From NCBI RefSeq assembly GCF_001428665.1, contig NZ_LMIJ01000014.1:371646-435645 (forward strand): DNA of 64,000 nucleotides, in the 5' to 3' direction. This document shows, piece by piece, positions 50,651-59,648 of the stretch; positions within the stretch are counted from its first letter, which is position 1, and the number at the start of each line of letters is the position of its first letter. The stretch is from Acidovorax sp. Root219 (GTDB taxonomy: Bacteria; Pseudomonadota; Gammaproteobacteria; Burkholderiales; Burkholderiaceae_C). Under the pieces are notes generated by a model that was not told the origin of the DNA, did not search any database, and was given only the letters and a program-made list of their open reading frames with translations. Made by a program: the position numbers and the translations under genes.

Positions 50651-53254
50651 ATGAACACCAATTACCGCAAGAACCTGCCCGGCACTGCGCTGGACTATTT
50701 CGACGCCCGCGAAGCGGTCGACGCCCTGGAGCCCGGCGCCTGGGCGCACCTGCCCTACACCTCGCGCGTGCATGCCGAGAACCTGGTGCGCCGCTCTGAC
50801 CCTGCCACCCTGGAAGCATCGCTGCGCCAGCTGATCGAGCGCCGGCGCGACCTGGACTTTCCGTGGTTTCCGGCGCGCGTGGTGTGCCACGACATCCTGG
50901 GCCAGACGGCGCTGGTGGACCTGGCCGGCCTGCGCGATGCGATTGCCGACAGAGGTGGCGACCCGGCCCAAGTGAACCCGGTGGTGCCCACCCAGCTCAT
51001 CGTGGACCATTCGCTGGCCGTGGAGTTTGGCGGCGACGACCCCGAGGCATTTGCCAAGAACCGCGCCATCGAGGACCGGCGCAACGAGGACCGCTTCCAC
51101 TTCATCGAGTGGACGAAGAAGGCGTTCAAGAACGTCGAGGTGATCCCGCCGGGCAACGGCATCATGCACCAGATCAACCTGGAGCGGATGTCGCCGGTGG
51201 TGCATGCCCAGGGTGGCGTGGCCTACCCCGACACGCTGGTGGGCACCGACAGCCACACCCCACACGTGGATGCGCTCGGCGTCATCGCCATCGGCGTGGG
51301 CGGGCTCGAGGCCGAGAGCGTGATGCTGGGCCGCGCCTCGTGGATGCGCCTGCCCGACATCATCGGTGTGGAACTGACCGGCCGGCCGCAGCCCGGCATC
51401 ACCGCCACCGACACCGTGCTGGCCCTCACCGAGTTCCTGCGCCAGCAGAAGGTGGTGGGCGCCTACCTGGAGTTCTTCGGCGCCGGCGCCTCGGCGCTGA
51501 CCCTGGGCGACCGGGCCACCATATCCAACATGACGCCCGAGTTCGGCGCCACGGCGGCGATGTTCTACATCGACGAGCAGACCATCGCCTACCTGCGCCT
51601 CACGGGCCGTGAAGCGGAGCAGGTGCGGCTGGTAGAGACCTATGCCAAGGCAACCGGCCTGTGGGCCGATGCCCTGGCCACGGCCGAGTACGAGCGCGTG
51701 CTGTCGTTCGACCTGTCCCGCGTGGTGCGCAGCATGGCCGGGCCCTCCAACCCGCACAAGCGCCTGCCCACCAGCGACCTGGCGGCACGCGGCATTGCCG
51801 CGCCGTGGACCGAGCCGCCCGGCCAGATGCCCGACGGCGCGGTCATCATCGCTGCCATCACCAGCTGCACCAACACCAGCAACCCGCGCAACGTGATCGC
51901 CGCCGGCTTGCTGGCGCGCAATGCCAATGCCCGGGGCCTGGTGCGCAAGCCCTGGGTCAAGTCGTCCCTGGCGCCCGGCTCCAAGGCCGTGCAGCTGTAC
52001 CTGGAGGACGCCGGGCTGCTGGCCGAGCTGGAGCAACTCGGCTTCGGCATCGTGGCCTTTGCCTGCACCACCTGCAACGGCATGTCGGGCGCGCTGGCCC
52101 CGGCGATCCAGCAGGAGATCATCGAGCGCGACCTGTACGCCACGGCCGTGCTCTCGGGCAACCGCAATTTCGACGGGCGCATCCACCCCTATGCAAAACA
52201 GGCTTTCCTCGCATCGCCGCCGCTGGTGGTGGCCTATGCGATCGCGGGCACGGTGCGCTTCGACATCGAAAAGGACGTGCTCGGCACGGACGCCGAGGGC
52301 CGCCCCGTCACGCTCGAGGACATCTGGCCCGGCGACGAAGAGATCGACGCCATCGTGGCGCAAAGCGTCAAGCCCGAGCACTTCCGCCGCGTGTACGAGC
52401 CCATGTTCCGCCTGCAGGCGGCCAGCGGCGAGCCCGTGAGCCCGCTGTACGACTGGCGGCCACAGAGCACCTACATCCGCCGCCCGCCCTACTGGGAAGG
52501 CGCCCTGGCCGGCGAGCGCACCTTGCGGGGAATGCGCCCGCTGGCCGTGCTGCCCGACAACATCACCACCGACCATCTCTCGCCCTCCAACGCCATCCTG
52601 ATGGACAGCGCCGCCGGCGAGTACCTGCACCGCATGGGCCTGCCCGAGGAGGATTTCAACTCCTACGCCACGCACCGCGGCGACCACCTCACGACCCAGC
52701 GCGCGACCTTTGCCAACCCGCAGCTGGTCAACGAGATGGCTGTGGTGGACGGCCGGGTGAAGAAGGGATCCTTCACCCGCATCGAGCCCGAGGGCCAGGT
52801 GGTGCGCATGTGGGAGGGCATCGAGACCTACATGCAGCGCGGCCAGCCGCTGATCATCATCGCCGGGGCCGACTACGGCCAGGGCTCGTCGCGCGACTGG
52901 GCGGCCAAGGGCGTGCGCCTGGCGGGGGTGGAGGCAATCGCGGCCGAAGGCTTCGAGCGCATCCACCGCACCAACCTGATCGGCATGGGCGTGCTGCCGC
53001 TGGAGTTCAAGCCCGGCACCAACCGCCTGACCCTCGGCCTCGATGGCACGGAGACGTACGATGTGGTGGGCGAACGCCGCCCGCGCGCCAACCTCGTGCT
53101 GGTGGTGCGGCGCAAGGGCGGCGAGCGCATCGATGTGCCGATGACCTGCCGCCTGGACACCGCCGAGGAAGCCTCGATCTACGAGGCCGGCGGCGTGCTG
53201 CAGCGGTTTGCACAAGACTTTCTTGCTTCCACCTCCCAGCCACCGGTTGCCTGA
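50651..53254 (+). CDS. acnD: 2-Methylcitrate dehydratase, Fe-S type
   Basis: An 867-residue aconitase-superfamily protein that dehydrates 2-methylcitrate to a methylaconitate isomer, working together with PrpF. The [4Fe-4S] cysteines lie in SCTNTSNP and in CTTCNGMSG; the C-terminal swivel domain has GADYGQGSSRDWAAKG. It replaces PrpD, the metal-free dehydratase, as usual in Burkholderiales. It lies between prpC and prpF with very short gaps (35 and 1 bases), an operon. ATG 50651 is taken because family members begin with a similar short leader. Confidence 0.95.
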   Translation: MNTNYRKNLPGTALDYFDAREAVDALEPGAWAHLPYTSRVHAENLVRRSDPATLEASLRQLIERRRDLDFPWFPARVVCHDILGQTALVDLAGLRDAIADRGGDPAQVNPVVPTQLIVDHSLAVEFGGDDPEAFAKNRAIEDRRNEDRFHFIEWTKKAFKNVEVIPPGNGIMHQINLERMSPVVHAQGGVAYPDTLVGTDSHTPHVDALGVIAIGVGGLEAESVMLGRASWMRLPDIIGVELTGRPQPGITATDTVLALTEFLRQQKVVGAYLEFFGAGASALTLGDRATISNMTPEFGATAAMFYIDEQTIAYLRLTGREAEQVRLVETYAKATGLWADALATAEYERVLSFDLSRVVRSMAGPSNPHKRLPTSDLAARGIAAPWTEPPGQMPDGAVIIAAITSCTNTSNPRNVIAAGLLARNANARGLVRKPWVKSSLAPGSKAVQLYLEDAGLLAELEQLGFGIVAFACTTCNGMSGALAPAIQQEIIERDLYATAVLSGNRNFDGRIHPYAKQAFLASPPLVVAYAIAGTVRFDIEKDVLGTDAEGRPVTLEDIWPGDEEIDAIVAQSVKPEHFRRVYEPMFRLQAASGEPVSPLYDWRPQSTYIRRPPYWEGALAGERTLRGMRPLAVLPDNITTDHLSPSNAILMDSAAGEYLHRMGLPEEDFNSYATHRGDHLTTQRATFANPQLVNEMAVVDGRVKKGSFTRIEPEGQVVRMWEGIETYMQRGQPLIIIAGADYGQGSSRDWAAKGVRLAGVEAIAAEGFERIHRTNLIGMGVLPLEFKPGTNRLTLGLDGTETYDVVGERRPRANLVLVVRRKGGERIDVPMTCRLDTAEEASIYEAGGVLQRFAQDFLASTSQPPVA

Positions 53255-53255
53255 C

Positions 53256-54449
53256 ATGCCCCACCCACCCCAGATCAAGATCCCCGCCACCTATATGCGC
53301 GGCGGCACCAGCAAGGGCGTGTTCTTTCGCCTGCAAGACCTGCCTGCCGCAGCCCAGGCACCGGGCACCGCACGCGACGCCCTGCTGCTGCGCGTGGCCG
53401 GCAGCCCCGACCCCTATGGCAAGCAGACCGACGGCATGGGCGGCGCCACGTCGAGCACCAGCAAGGTGGTGATCCTCGCACCCACAACCCGGCCCGGCCA
53501 CGACGTGGACTACCTCTTCGGCCAGGTGGCCATCGACTCGGCCTTTGTCGACTGGAGCGGCAACTGCGGCAACCTGTCGGCCGCCGTGGGGCCGTTCGCC
53601 ATCGCCAACGGCCTGGTGGATGCCGCCCGTGTGCCGCACAACGGCATCGCCACGGTGCGCATCTGGCAGGCCAACATCGGCAAGACCATCGTCGCCCACG
53701 TGCCCATCACCGGCGGGGCCGTGCAGGAGACCGGCGATTTCGAGCTCGATGGCGTCGCCTTCCCCGCAGCCGAGGTGCAGCTCGAATTCATGGACCCGGC
53801 GGCCAACGAGGACGGTGCGGGCGGCGCCATGTTCCCCACCGGCAATGTGGTGGACGAGCTCGCCGTGCCGGGCGTGGGCACGATGCGCGCCACCCTGATC
53901 AACGCCGGCATCCCCACCATCTTCGTCCATGCCGCCGACATTGGCTGCACCGGCACCGAGCTGCAGGATGCGATCAACAGCGACCCCGCCGCGCTCGCGC
54001 GCTTCGAGGCCATCCGCGCCCACGGCGCCGTGCGCATGGGGCTGATCGCCACGGTGGACGACGCCGCCCGGCGCCAGCACACGCCCAAGGTGGCCTTCGT
54101 CGCGCCGCCGGCCGGCTACACCGCATCGAGCGGCAAGGCCGTGGCCGCCGCCGATGTGGACCTGCTGGTGCGCGCCCTGTCCATGGGCAAGCTGCACCAC
54201 GCCATGATGGGCACGGCGGCCGTGGCCATCGCCACCGCTGCGGCCGTCCCCGGCACGCTGGTGAATCGGGCCGCCGGTGGCGGGCAGCGCAGCGCCGTGC
54301 GCTTTGGCCACCCCTCGGGCACGCTGCGCGTGGGCGCCGAAGCCACCCGGCAATCCAACGGCGAGTGGACGGTGACCAAGGCCCTGATGGGCCGCAGCGC
54401 CCGCGTGCTCATGAGCGGCTGGGTGCATGTCCCTGGCGACGCCTTCTGA
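53256..54449 (+). CDS. prpF: 2-Methylaconitate cis-trans isomerase PrpF
   Basis: A 397-residue diaminopimelate-epimerase-like protein that isomerises the trans-methylaconitate produced by AcnD so that the cycle can continue. Diagnostic parts are the N-terminal YMRGGTSKGVFF, WSGNCGNLSAAVG with the catalytic cysteine, and the C-terminal VRFGHPSGTLRVG. It begins one base after the acnD stop. Presence of PrpF is diagnostic of the AcnD-type methylcitrate cycle. Confidence 0.95.
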   Translation: MPHPPQIKIPATYMRGGTSKGVFFRLQDLPAAAQAPGTARDALLLRVAGSPDPYGKQTDGMGGATSSTSKVVILAPTTRPGHDVDYLFGQVAIDSAFVDWSGNCGNLSAAVGPFAIANGLVDAARVPHNGIATVRIWQANIGKTIVAHVPITGGAVQETGDFELDGVAFPAAEVQLEFMDPAANEDGAGGAMFPTGNVVDELAVPGVGTMRATLINAGIPTIFVHAADIGCTGTELQDAINSDPAALARFEAIRAHGAVRMGLIATVDDAARRQHTPKVAFVAPPAGYTASSGKAVAAADVDLLVRALSMGKLHHAMMGTAAVAIATAAAVPGTLVNRAAGGGQRSAVRFGHPSGTLRVGAEATRQSNGEWTVTKALMGRSARVLMSGWVHVPGDAF

Positions 54450-54484
54450 CGCCCTTCGCAGAACAACCTGACTCCCATCCATCC

Positions 54485-55348
54485 ATGTCCACCCGCAAGA
54501 CCCTCAAAGCCCTGGCCGAATCGCGCCTCGGCATCCTCGTTCCCGGCGCCTTCAACGCCCTGTCGGCCCGCGTGGTGGCCGACCTGGGCTTCGAAGCCCT
54601 CTACGTCACCGGCGCCGGGGTGACGAATATGTGGTTCGGCCTGCCGGACCAAGCCTTCATGGGCCTGACCGACATTGCCGACCACACGGCGCGCATCCGC
54701 GACGCGGTGGAGCTGCCGCTGATCGTGGACGCTGACACCGGCTTCGGCAACGCGCTCAACACCTACCACGCGGTGCGCACGCTGGAGCGCGCGGGCGCCG
54801 ACTGCATCCAGCTCGAAGACCAGGTCAGCCCCAAGCGCTGCGGGCATTTCAACGGCAAGGAGGTGATCAGTACCGACGAGATGCTGGGCAAGATCCGTGC
54901 GGCCGTGGATGCCCGCCGCGACCCCGACACCCTCATCCTGGCCCGCACCGACGCCTGCGCCACCCAGGGCTTCGAAGCCGCCGTGGAGCGTGCCCAGCGC
55001 TTCGGCGAGGCCGGCGCCGACATTTTGTTCGTAGAGGCCGTGACCACGGCCGAAGAGATCCGCGCCCTGCCCCGGCGCCTGGCCAGCAAGCCCCAGCTCA
55101 TGAACATGGTGATCGGCGGCAAAACGCCCATCTTCAGCGCCGAGGAACTGGCCGACCTGGGCTATGGCATCGTGCTGTATGCCAATGCCGCGCTGCAGGG
55201 CGCGGTGGCCGGCATGCAGAAGGCGCTGACGGTGCTGCGCGACACGAAGCGCATCGACGAGGACCCGGCCCTGGTGGCACCGTTTGCGGAGCGGCAGCGG
55301 CTGGTGAAGAAGAGCGAGTGGGATGCGCTGGAGCAGACGTACCGGTGA
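54485..55348 (+). CDS. Methylisocitrate lyase-like enzyme of the PEP mutase/isocitrate lyase family
   Basis: A 287-residue TIM-barrel protein. It keeps the Mg-binding VDADTGFG, the EDQVSPKRCGHF loop with the catalytic cysteine of isocitrate/methylisocitrate lyases, and LARTDACA. Its place at the end of the prp operon suggests it cleaves methylisocitrate to pyruvate and succinate. However, the loop reads KRCGHFNG rather than the KKCGHRPNK form I associate with PrpB, and many similar proteins are annotated as oxaloacetate decarboxylase or dimethylmalate lyase. I therefore give no gene symbol. It starts 35 bases after prpF. Confidence 0.82.
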   Translation: MSTRKTLKALAESRLGILVPGAFNALSARVVADLGFEALYVTGAGVTNMWFGLPDQAFMGLTDIADHTARIRDAVELPLIVDADTGFGNALNTYHAVRTLERAGADCIQLEDQVSPKRCGHFNGKEVISTDEMLGKIRAAVDARRDPDTLILARTDACATQGFEAAVERAQRFGEAGADILFVEAVTTAEEIRALPRRLASKPQLMNMVIGGKTPIFSAEELADLGYGIVLYANAALQGAVAGMQKALTVLRDTKRIDEDPALVAPFAERQRLVKKSEWDALEQTYR

Positions 55349-55370
55349 TCGGGGAGACCGCAGACAAGCC

Positions 55371-55814
55371 TCAGGCCTGCACGTAAGCGTCCATGATCCG
55401 TTGCTCTGCGGGCTGCCTTGCAATGTGCAGGAGCACCGTTTGAGCCAACGGCACGGAATCAAAAAGCACCAACTGCTTGCAGTAGGCAAAAACCTCGTCG
55501 AGCGTTTGATTTTCGTGCCAGGACGTCATGACGAATCGGTCTTCCGGAATATCCCCAAACTCGAATTCTTCCAGCAAGGTCCAGTCCACCACGTCATCCC
55601 ACAGGTCGCAACGCTCGCCCCAGGCCGGCATGCAAAGGCAACCTGAACGCACGAGCCAGGAGCTTGCAAGCGCCCGCCAAGCGGGAGCCACATCCACCTC
55701 GGCAATCACCACCACCCGGCTTGGTAAGAAGTTGGAGACCAGCGGCAGTTGACCACCCGGTAAAAGGTGCAGGTAGTGCACTGTCGCGAGAGTCTTGGGC
55801 TCAACACCCATCAT
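55371..55814 (-). CDS. DUF7684-like protein, probable orphan immunity partner
   Basis: A 147-residue soluble acidic protein. The core VVVIAEVDVAPAWRALASSW, then CMPAWGERCDLWDD and FEFGDIPEDRFVMTSWHENQ, recalls DUF7684, an uncharacterised family often found among polymorphic-toxin loci. Its start overlaps the end of the Imm32-like gene by 14 bases, so the two are coupled. No toxin gene is adjacent. Base composition is below the window average. Confidence 0.72.
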   Translation of the reverse strand: MMGVEPKTLATVHYLHLLPGGQLPLVSNFLPSRVVVIAEVDVAPAWRALASSWLVRSGCLCMPAWGERCDLWDDVVDWTLLEEFEFGDIPEDRFVMTSWHENQTLDEVFAYCKQLVLFDSVPLAQTVLLHIARQPAEQRIMDAYVQA

Positions 55815-56052
55815 TTTCCGAGACCCATCGAAACACCGTCAAATGCGGCGAGGTTCTGAATTCGGGCATGGCATCTCCCAGGTGCAAATGGTCATAGGCC
55901 GCGCCCATTCGGTCCATTTCATCTGCAGCCGACAGGAAGAATGCGGCGATATCGCGCAACTCCTGCGGGCTGGCCTCCAATGTCACCTCTGCCAATTCAG
56001 CGGACGCACCGATATCCTGCGGGCCTTCCTTTGGGTATCCGTGAAGCTTCAT
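55801..56052 (-). CDS. Imm32-like immunity protein
   Basis: An 83-residue protein with ELAEVTLEASPQELRDIAAF, then ADEMDRMG, HLHLGDAMPEF and VFRW, the layout of the Imm32 family of small immunity proteins that protect against contact-dependent or secreted toxins. It overlaps the DUF7684-like gene by 14 bases and follows a HEAT-repeat gene by 28 bases. No cognate toxin is seen in the window, so its partner is unknown. Confidence 0.7.
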   Translation of the reverse strand: MKLHGYPKEGPQDIGASAELAEVTLEASPQELRDIAAFFLSAADEMDRMGAAYDHLHLGDAMPEFRTSPHLTVFRWVSENDGC

Positions 56053-56080
56053 GGAAGCATGCTAAATCATTGCCCTTGCA

Positions 56081-56941
56081 TCAACCCAATGAATCCGGCG
56101 CCAAGGCCGGCGAGCAGGCCTCCACGGCGGACTGCAGACATCCGAACCAATAGCCCTCCCGCTCGCTGCCCTGCAAACCATCCGCAAGGGCCTGGAGTGC
56201 GGGCAGCAGCAAGGGGCTTGCCAACTGCTCTGCCGCATCCAGCTGATAAACCCGGCATTCGGGCCCCAGTTGCGCCAAGAGGTGGTCTATCACCCTCAGG
56301 TCTTGCCGTGCCGCCAGGCCCACCAGGGCCTCACCCCGGACGTCCTCGTCTTCATCATTCAGATTGCGCCACAGGACCTCGCGCAGGCCCGGCGTGTCGG
56401 CGTTCTGCAAGGTGCCAAGGCCGAAGGTGGCCCAATCGCGCACGTCCGAGTCCACGTCGGTTGCCAGCTGGATCAACGCGCCGATGGCGGCCGGATCCTG
56501 GTAGCAACCCAGCGATACGGCGACATTCCAACGCATTGCACTGTCGGCATGCCTCGCCAACACCACCAGGGTCTCCAGAGCATCTGGATGTGGTCGATGC
56601 CCGAGACCCGACACTGCGGCACAGACTACGCCGGAGTGCGAATCCATCAGGCCTGCCAGCAGCAGCGCCTGCCTGGCATCCAGGGCGTATTCCATCGCTC
56701 CGCCCATGCCTGAACGCCTGCGCCGCTGCAACTGTGACGCGACATGCAAGCCCAGGGCCCTGCGCCTCCAACTGCGGCTCGCACAAAGTGAGCGCACCAG
56801 GTCCAGAAGCAGCAGAGAAGCGCGCACCTGCATTTCGACGACGGCACTCCAGCCCCGGTCAGTGTCCCAGGCACGCAGTGCACTGCGCACCAGTTGCTGC
56901 GGGGTCCGCTGCCGGTTCAGGTTCCGGGATGGCCTTTTCAT
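56081..56941 (-). CDS. HEAT-repeat protein, possible immunity protein
   Basis: A 286-residue all-helical protein. Residues 95-245 hold about five HEAT repeats, e.g. SAMRWNVAVSLGCYQDPAAI, DVRDWATFGLGTLQNAD and DVRGEALVGLAARQDLRV, spaced near 31-38 residues. HEAT-repeat proteins of this length act as adaptors or as immunity proteins in polymorphic-toxin clusters. It leads the leftward set with the Imm32-like and DUF7684-like genes. Start at ATG 56941; a GTG at 56947 is possible. Confidence 0.75.
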   Translation of the reverse strand: MKRPSRNLNRQRTPQQLVRSALRAWDTDRGWSAVVEMQVRASLLLLDLVRSLCASRSWRRRALGLHVASQLQRRRRSGMGGAMEYALDARQALLLAGLMDSHSGVVCAAVSGLGHRPHPDALETLVVLARHADSAMRWNVAVSLGCYQDPAAIGALIQLATDVDSDVRDWATFGLGTLQNADTPGLREVLWRNLNDEDEDVRGEALVGLAARQDLRVIDHLLAQLGPECRVYQLDAAEQLASPLLLPALQALADGLQGSEREGYWFGCLQSAVEACSPALAPDSLG

Positions 56942-56991
56942 GAACACGATGTTAGCCCCAGCGGCCGACCCATCGCCCCGCTTGCGCGCGG

Positions 56992-57438
56992 CTACGCTTC
57001 CATGCGCTCCAGATTGCCGCCGATGCGCACCAGCATCGCGCCCAACTGCTCCACCTCCTGCGGCGTAAAGCCGGCCAGCGCCTCGTCCACCTGCGCATCG
57101 AGCAGGGCCTTGCCCTGGGGTAGCTTGCGCCGGGCCGCGGGCGTCAGCGATACCAGCCGGCTGCGGCCGTCGGCCGGATCGGGCGTGCGCTGGACCAGGC
57201 CGTCGCGCTCCATGCGCGCCAGCAACTGGGCCATGCTGGGCTGCTCGACCTGGGCGATCTGCGCCAGCTCGGCCTGCGAGCGCGTTGCGCCGTCCTTGAG
57301 CGAGACAAGCACGGGCAACTGGCCCATGGCCAGGCCCAGGTCGCGCAGCCGGGCGTCACCCAGGCGCGTGAAGCCGCGCGCCACGTGGCCGATCATCTTC
57401 AGGGGATTCATCGTGACGGAGCTTGCTTGACTTTGCAT
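56992..57438 (-). CDS. MarR family transcriptional regulator
   Basis: A 148-residue winged-helix protein with the recognition region QVEQPSMAQLLARMERDG and a wing containing DPADGRSRLVSLT. It is divergent from the TetX-like monooxygenase. Two perfect palindromes lie between the genes, one overlapping this start codon, so it should repress both itself and the monooxygenase. The inducer is unknown but is probably the substrate or a related aromatic. Confidence 0.9.
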   Translation of the reverse strand: MQSQASSVTMNPLKMIGHVARGFTRLGDARLRDLGLAMGQLPVLVSLKDGATRSQAELAQIAQVEQPSMAQLLARMERDGLVQRTPDPADGRSRLVSLTPAARRKLPQGKALLDAQVDEALAGFTPQEVEQLGAMLVRIGGNLERMEA

Positions 57439-57472
57439 AGGTACCTATCTTAATATAAATAGGATCCTATTT
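57437..57472. promoter_or_regulatory. Two MarR operator palindromes
   Basis: ATAGGTACCTAT (57437-57448) and AAATAGGATCCTATTT (57457-57472) are perfect palindromes sharing the ATAGG...CCTAT half-sites, centred 22 bases apart, about two helical turns. The first covers the marR start codon. The region is strikingly AT-rich (57450-57480), fitting overlapping promoters for both genes. Confidence 0.75.
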
Positions 57473-57488
57473 AATTTGATTGGCGCAC

Positions 57489-58640
57489 ATGACCTATCCC
57501 CGCATTGCCATCATCGGCGCCGGCCCCGCAGGGCTCACGCTGGCCCGCACACTGCACCTGGCCGGCATGGCCAGCACCGTGTTCGAACGCGAAGCCAGGC
57601 CGCTGGTGCGGCCCCAGGGCGGCACGCTGGACCTGCACGAAGGCTCAGGCCTGCTGGCGCTGGAGCGCGCCCGGCTGCTGGAGCCCTTCCAGCGCATTGC
57701 GCGCTACGACGACCAGGGCTCACGCCTGCTGGACCGGGCAGGCCAGGTGCTGTTCGAATCGGCAGATGCCAGCAGCGGCAACCGGCCCGAGGTGGACCGC
57801 ACCGCCTTGCGCAGCATGCTGCTCGATGCCCTGCCGGCCGGCTGCGTGCGCTGGTGCAGTGAACTGGTGCAGGTGGCAGATGCAGGCCAGGGCACCTGGA
57901 AGCTGGTGCTGGCCGATGGGGACGATGGCGAGGCCGGGCCATTCGACCTGGTGGTCGGTGCAGACGGCGCATGGTCGCGCGTGCGGCCCCTGCTGTCGGC
58001 CTACCAGCCGCAGTACAGTGGGCTCACGTTCATCGAGTTCGGCATTGACGACATCGATGCCCGGCACCCGGCCCTCTCGCGCCTGGTGGGCCGCGGCAAG
58101 CTGCAGGTGTGCGGTGGCGGCAAGGAGATCATCGCCCAGCGCAACGGCAACGCCCATGTGCGTGGCTATGCCATCTTCAGGGTGCCGACCGACTGGGCGC
58201 ACAAACGCTTCGACTTCGCATTGCCCGCAGCCGTGCGCGAGGGGTTGCTGGCCGAGTTTGCGGACCACGCCGAGGGCATCACCGACCTGTTTCGCGCCAG
58301 CACCGACCATTTCGTCGCCCGCCACATCCACGCCCTGCCCGTCGGCCACCGCTGGCAGCACCGCCAGGGCCTGACCCTGCTGGGCGACGCCGCCCACCTG
58401 ATGTCGCCCTTTGGCGGCGAGGGGGTGAATGCGGCCATGCTGGACGCCAGCGACCTGGCCATGCGCCTGATCGAGCAGGTGGGCTGGGCCCGGGCGGTGA
58501 AGGACTACGAGCAGCACATGTTCGAGCGCGTGGTGCAGGCAGCCGCCGGCTCCGCCGAGGCCGCTGCCACCGAGTTGTCGCACGACAGCCTGGCCCTGAC
58601 CCTTGGCCACATGCGGATGCACGAGGCGCAGGCCGCCTGA
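57489..58640 (+). CDS. FAD-dependent monooxygenase, TetX-like
   Basis: A 383-residue group A flavoprotein hydroxylase. The dinucleotide fold IIGAGPAGLTLA is at the N-terminus; the DG motif VVGADGAWSRVR and the GD motif LLGDAAHLMSPFGGEGVN follow in order. It is related to tetracycline-modifying TetX and aromatic hydroxylases, but the substrate cannot be read from sequence and resistance should not be assumed. ATG 57489 lies 17 bases after the second operator. The MarR repressor is divergent. Confidence 0.9.
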   Translation: MTYPRIAIIGAGPAGLTLARTLHLAGMASTVFEREARPLVRPQGGTLDLHEGSGLLALERARLLEPFQRIARYDDQGSRLLDRAGQVLFESADASSGNRPEVDRTALRSMLLDALPAGCVRWCSELVQVADAGQGTWKLVLADGDDGEAGPFDLVVGADGAWSRVRPLLSAYQPQYSGLTFIEFGIDDIDARHPALSRLVGRGKLQVCGGGKEIIAQRNGNAHVRGYAIFRVPTDWAHKRFDFALPAAVREGLLAEFADHAEGITDLFRASTDHFVARHIHALPVGHRWQHRQGLTLLGDAAHLMSPFGGEGVNAAMLDASDLAMRLIEQVGWARAVKDYEQHMFERVVQAAAGSAEAAATELSHDSLALTLGHMRMHEAQAA

Positions 58641-58651
58641 GACAGGCAGGA

Positions 58652-59062
58652 TCAGGTGGGGGGCGGCGCCTGCACCGCCAGCATGTTCGCATCCCGCGCC
58701 AGCAGCCAGCGGCCCCGTTCCTTGCGGAACACGGTGAGCACCGGGCCCGAGCGCACGGTGGGCGGCGCAGCACCGCCGGGTGGGGTGACGGTCACGCTCA
58801 GTTGCGACCTGGCAAACGCCCACTCGCCGGCCACCTGCACCTCCTGGATGTCGCTGGTGCCGTCCACCTGGGGGCCGGCACCGCCGGCCCGCAGCCGGGC
58901 GGCGGCCTCGGAATCGGCCCTGGACATGGCTGGCCTGCCGGGCATGAGAAAGACCACGTCGTCGGTCATCAGGCCCATCACGGCCTCCACGTCACCGGCA
59001 CGGGTCGCCACCATCCAGGTTTCGATCAGTGCCCGGATCTGTGCTTCATCGTCAGAGTGCAT
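58652..59062 (-). CDS. SnoaL-like/SgcJ family NTF2-fold protein
   Basis: A 136-residue protein of the NTF2-like superfamily: DEAQIRALIETWMVATRAGD, VEAVMGLMTDDVVFLMPGRP and GRWLLARDANML. The family includes polyketide cyclases and ketosteroid-isomerase-like proteins; most members of this SgcJ/EcaC subtype have no proven activity. It converges on the TetX-like gene, with 11 bases between stops, and may act on the same substrate class, but that is a guess. Confidence 0.82.
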   Translation of the reverse strand: MHSDDEAQIRALIETWMVATRAGDVEAVMGLMTDDVVFLMPGRPAMSRADSEAAARLRAGGAGPQVDGTSDIQEVQVAGEWAFARSQLSVTVTPPGGAAPPTVRSGPVLTVFRKERGRWLLARDANMLAVQAPPPT

Positions 59063-59100
59063 GGCTGCTCCCGCAAAGGTGTCTGTCGGGCCAACGTCCG

Positions 59101-59601
59101 CTACGCGCCCTCGCGCAGCAGCGCCATGGCATGGCTGTCATGGTAGTCACCATCCACGCGCACCGAACGGCGGCGAATGCCCTCCAGCTCAAAGCCCAAA
59201 CGCTCGTACAGGGCCCTGGCATTGGTGTTGTCGGCACGCACGCTCAGCTCGATGCGCGTCAAGCCCCGGGCCCAGGCGCCGTCGATGGCGGCGCGCATCA
59301 GTTGCGCCCCGATGCCCCGGTGCCGCGCGGCGGGGATGAGCCCTATGCCCAGGGTGCCCACATGCATCCGCGTCTGCCCCATGCCGGGCAGGACGTCGCA
59401 CCAGCCCACGACCTGGCCGTCGGCCACGGCCACCACCTGGCACTGGTCGTTGGCGATGATGTACTCATAAAAGGCGCGCGAGGACTCCCAGGGCGGTGCC
59501 TCGGTAAAGGCCAGGAAGCGCTTCTCGCGCGCGACCGTGTCGAGGGCGCGCCACAGGCCCTCGAAATGCGCTGGTGCCACCGGTTCGATGGACAGGTTCA
59601 T
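59101..59601 (-). CDS. GNAT family N-acetyltransferase
   Basis: A 166-residue acetyltransferase. The acetyl-CoA motif A is RHRGIGAQLMRAAIDG (R/Q-x-x-G-x-G), preceded by HVGTLGIGLIPAARH and followed by NARALYERLGFELEG. The IEPVAPAHFEGLW start is typical of the RimI/PhnO-like group acting on small amines or protein N-termini. The substrate is unknown. It lies 38 bases before the SnoaL-like gene on the same strand. Confidence 0.9.
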   Translation of the reverse strand: MNLSIEPVAPAHFEGLWRALDTVAREKRFLAFTEAPPWESSRAFYEYIIANDQCQVVAVADGQVVGWCDVLPGMGQTRMHVGTLGIGLIPAARHRGIGAQLMRAAIDGAWARGLTRIELSVRADNTNARALYERLGFELEGIRRRSVRVDGDYHDSHAMALLREGA

Positions 59602-59648
59602 CCCGCAGATCTCCAGTCAGCGGGGCCCATGCCCCGAGCCACCGCAGT

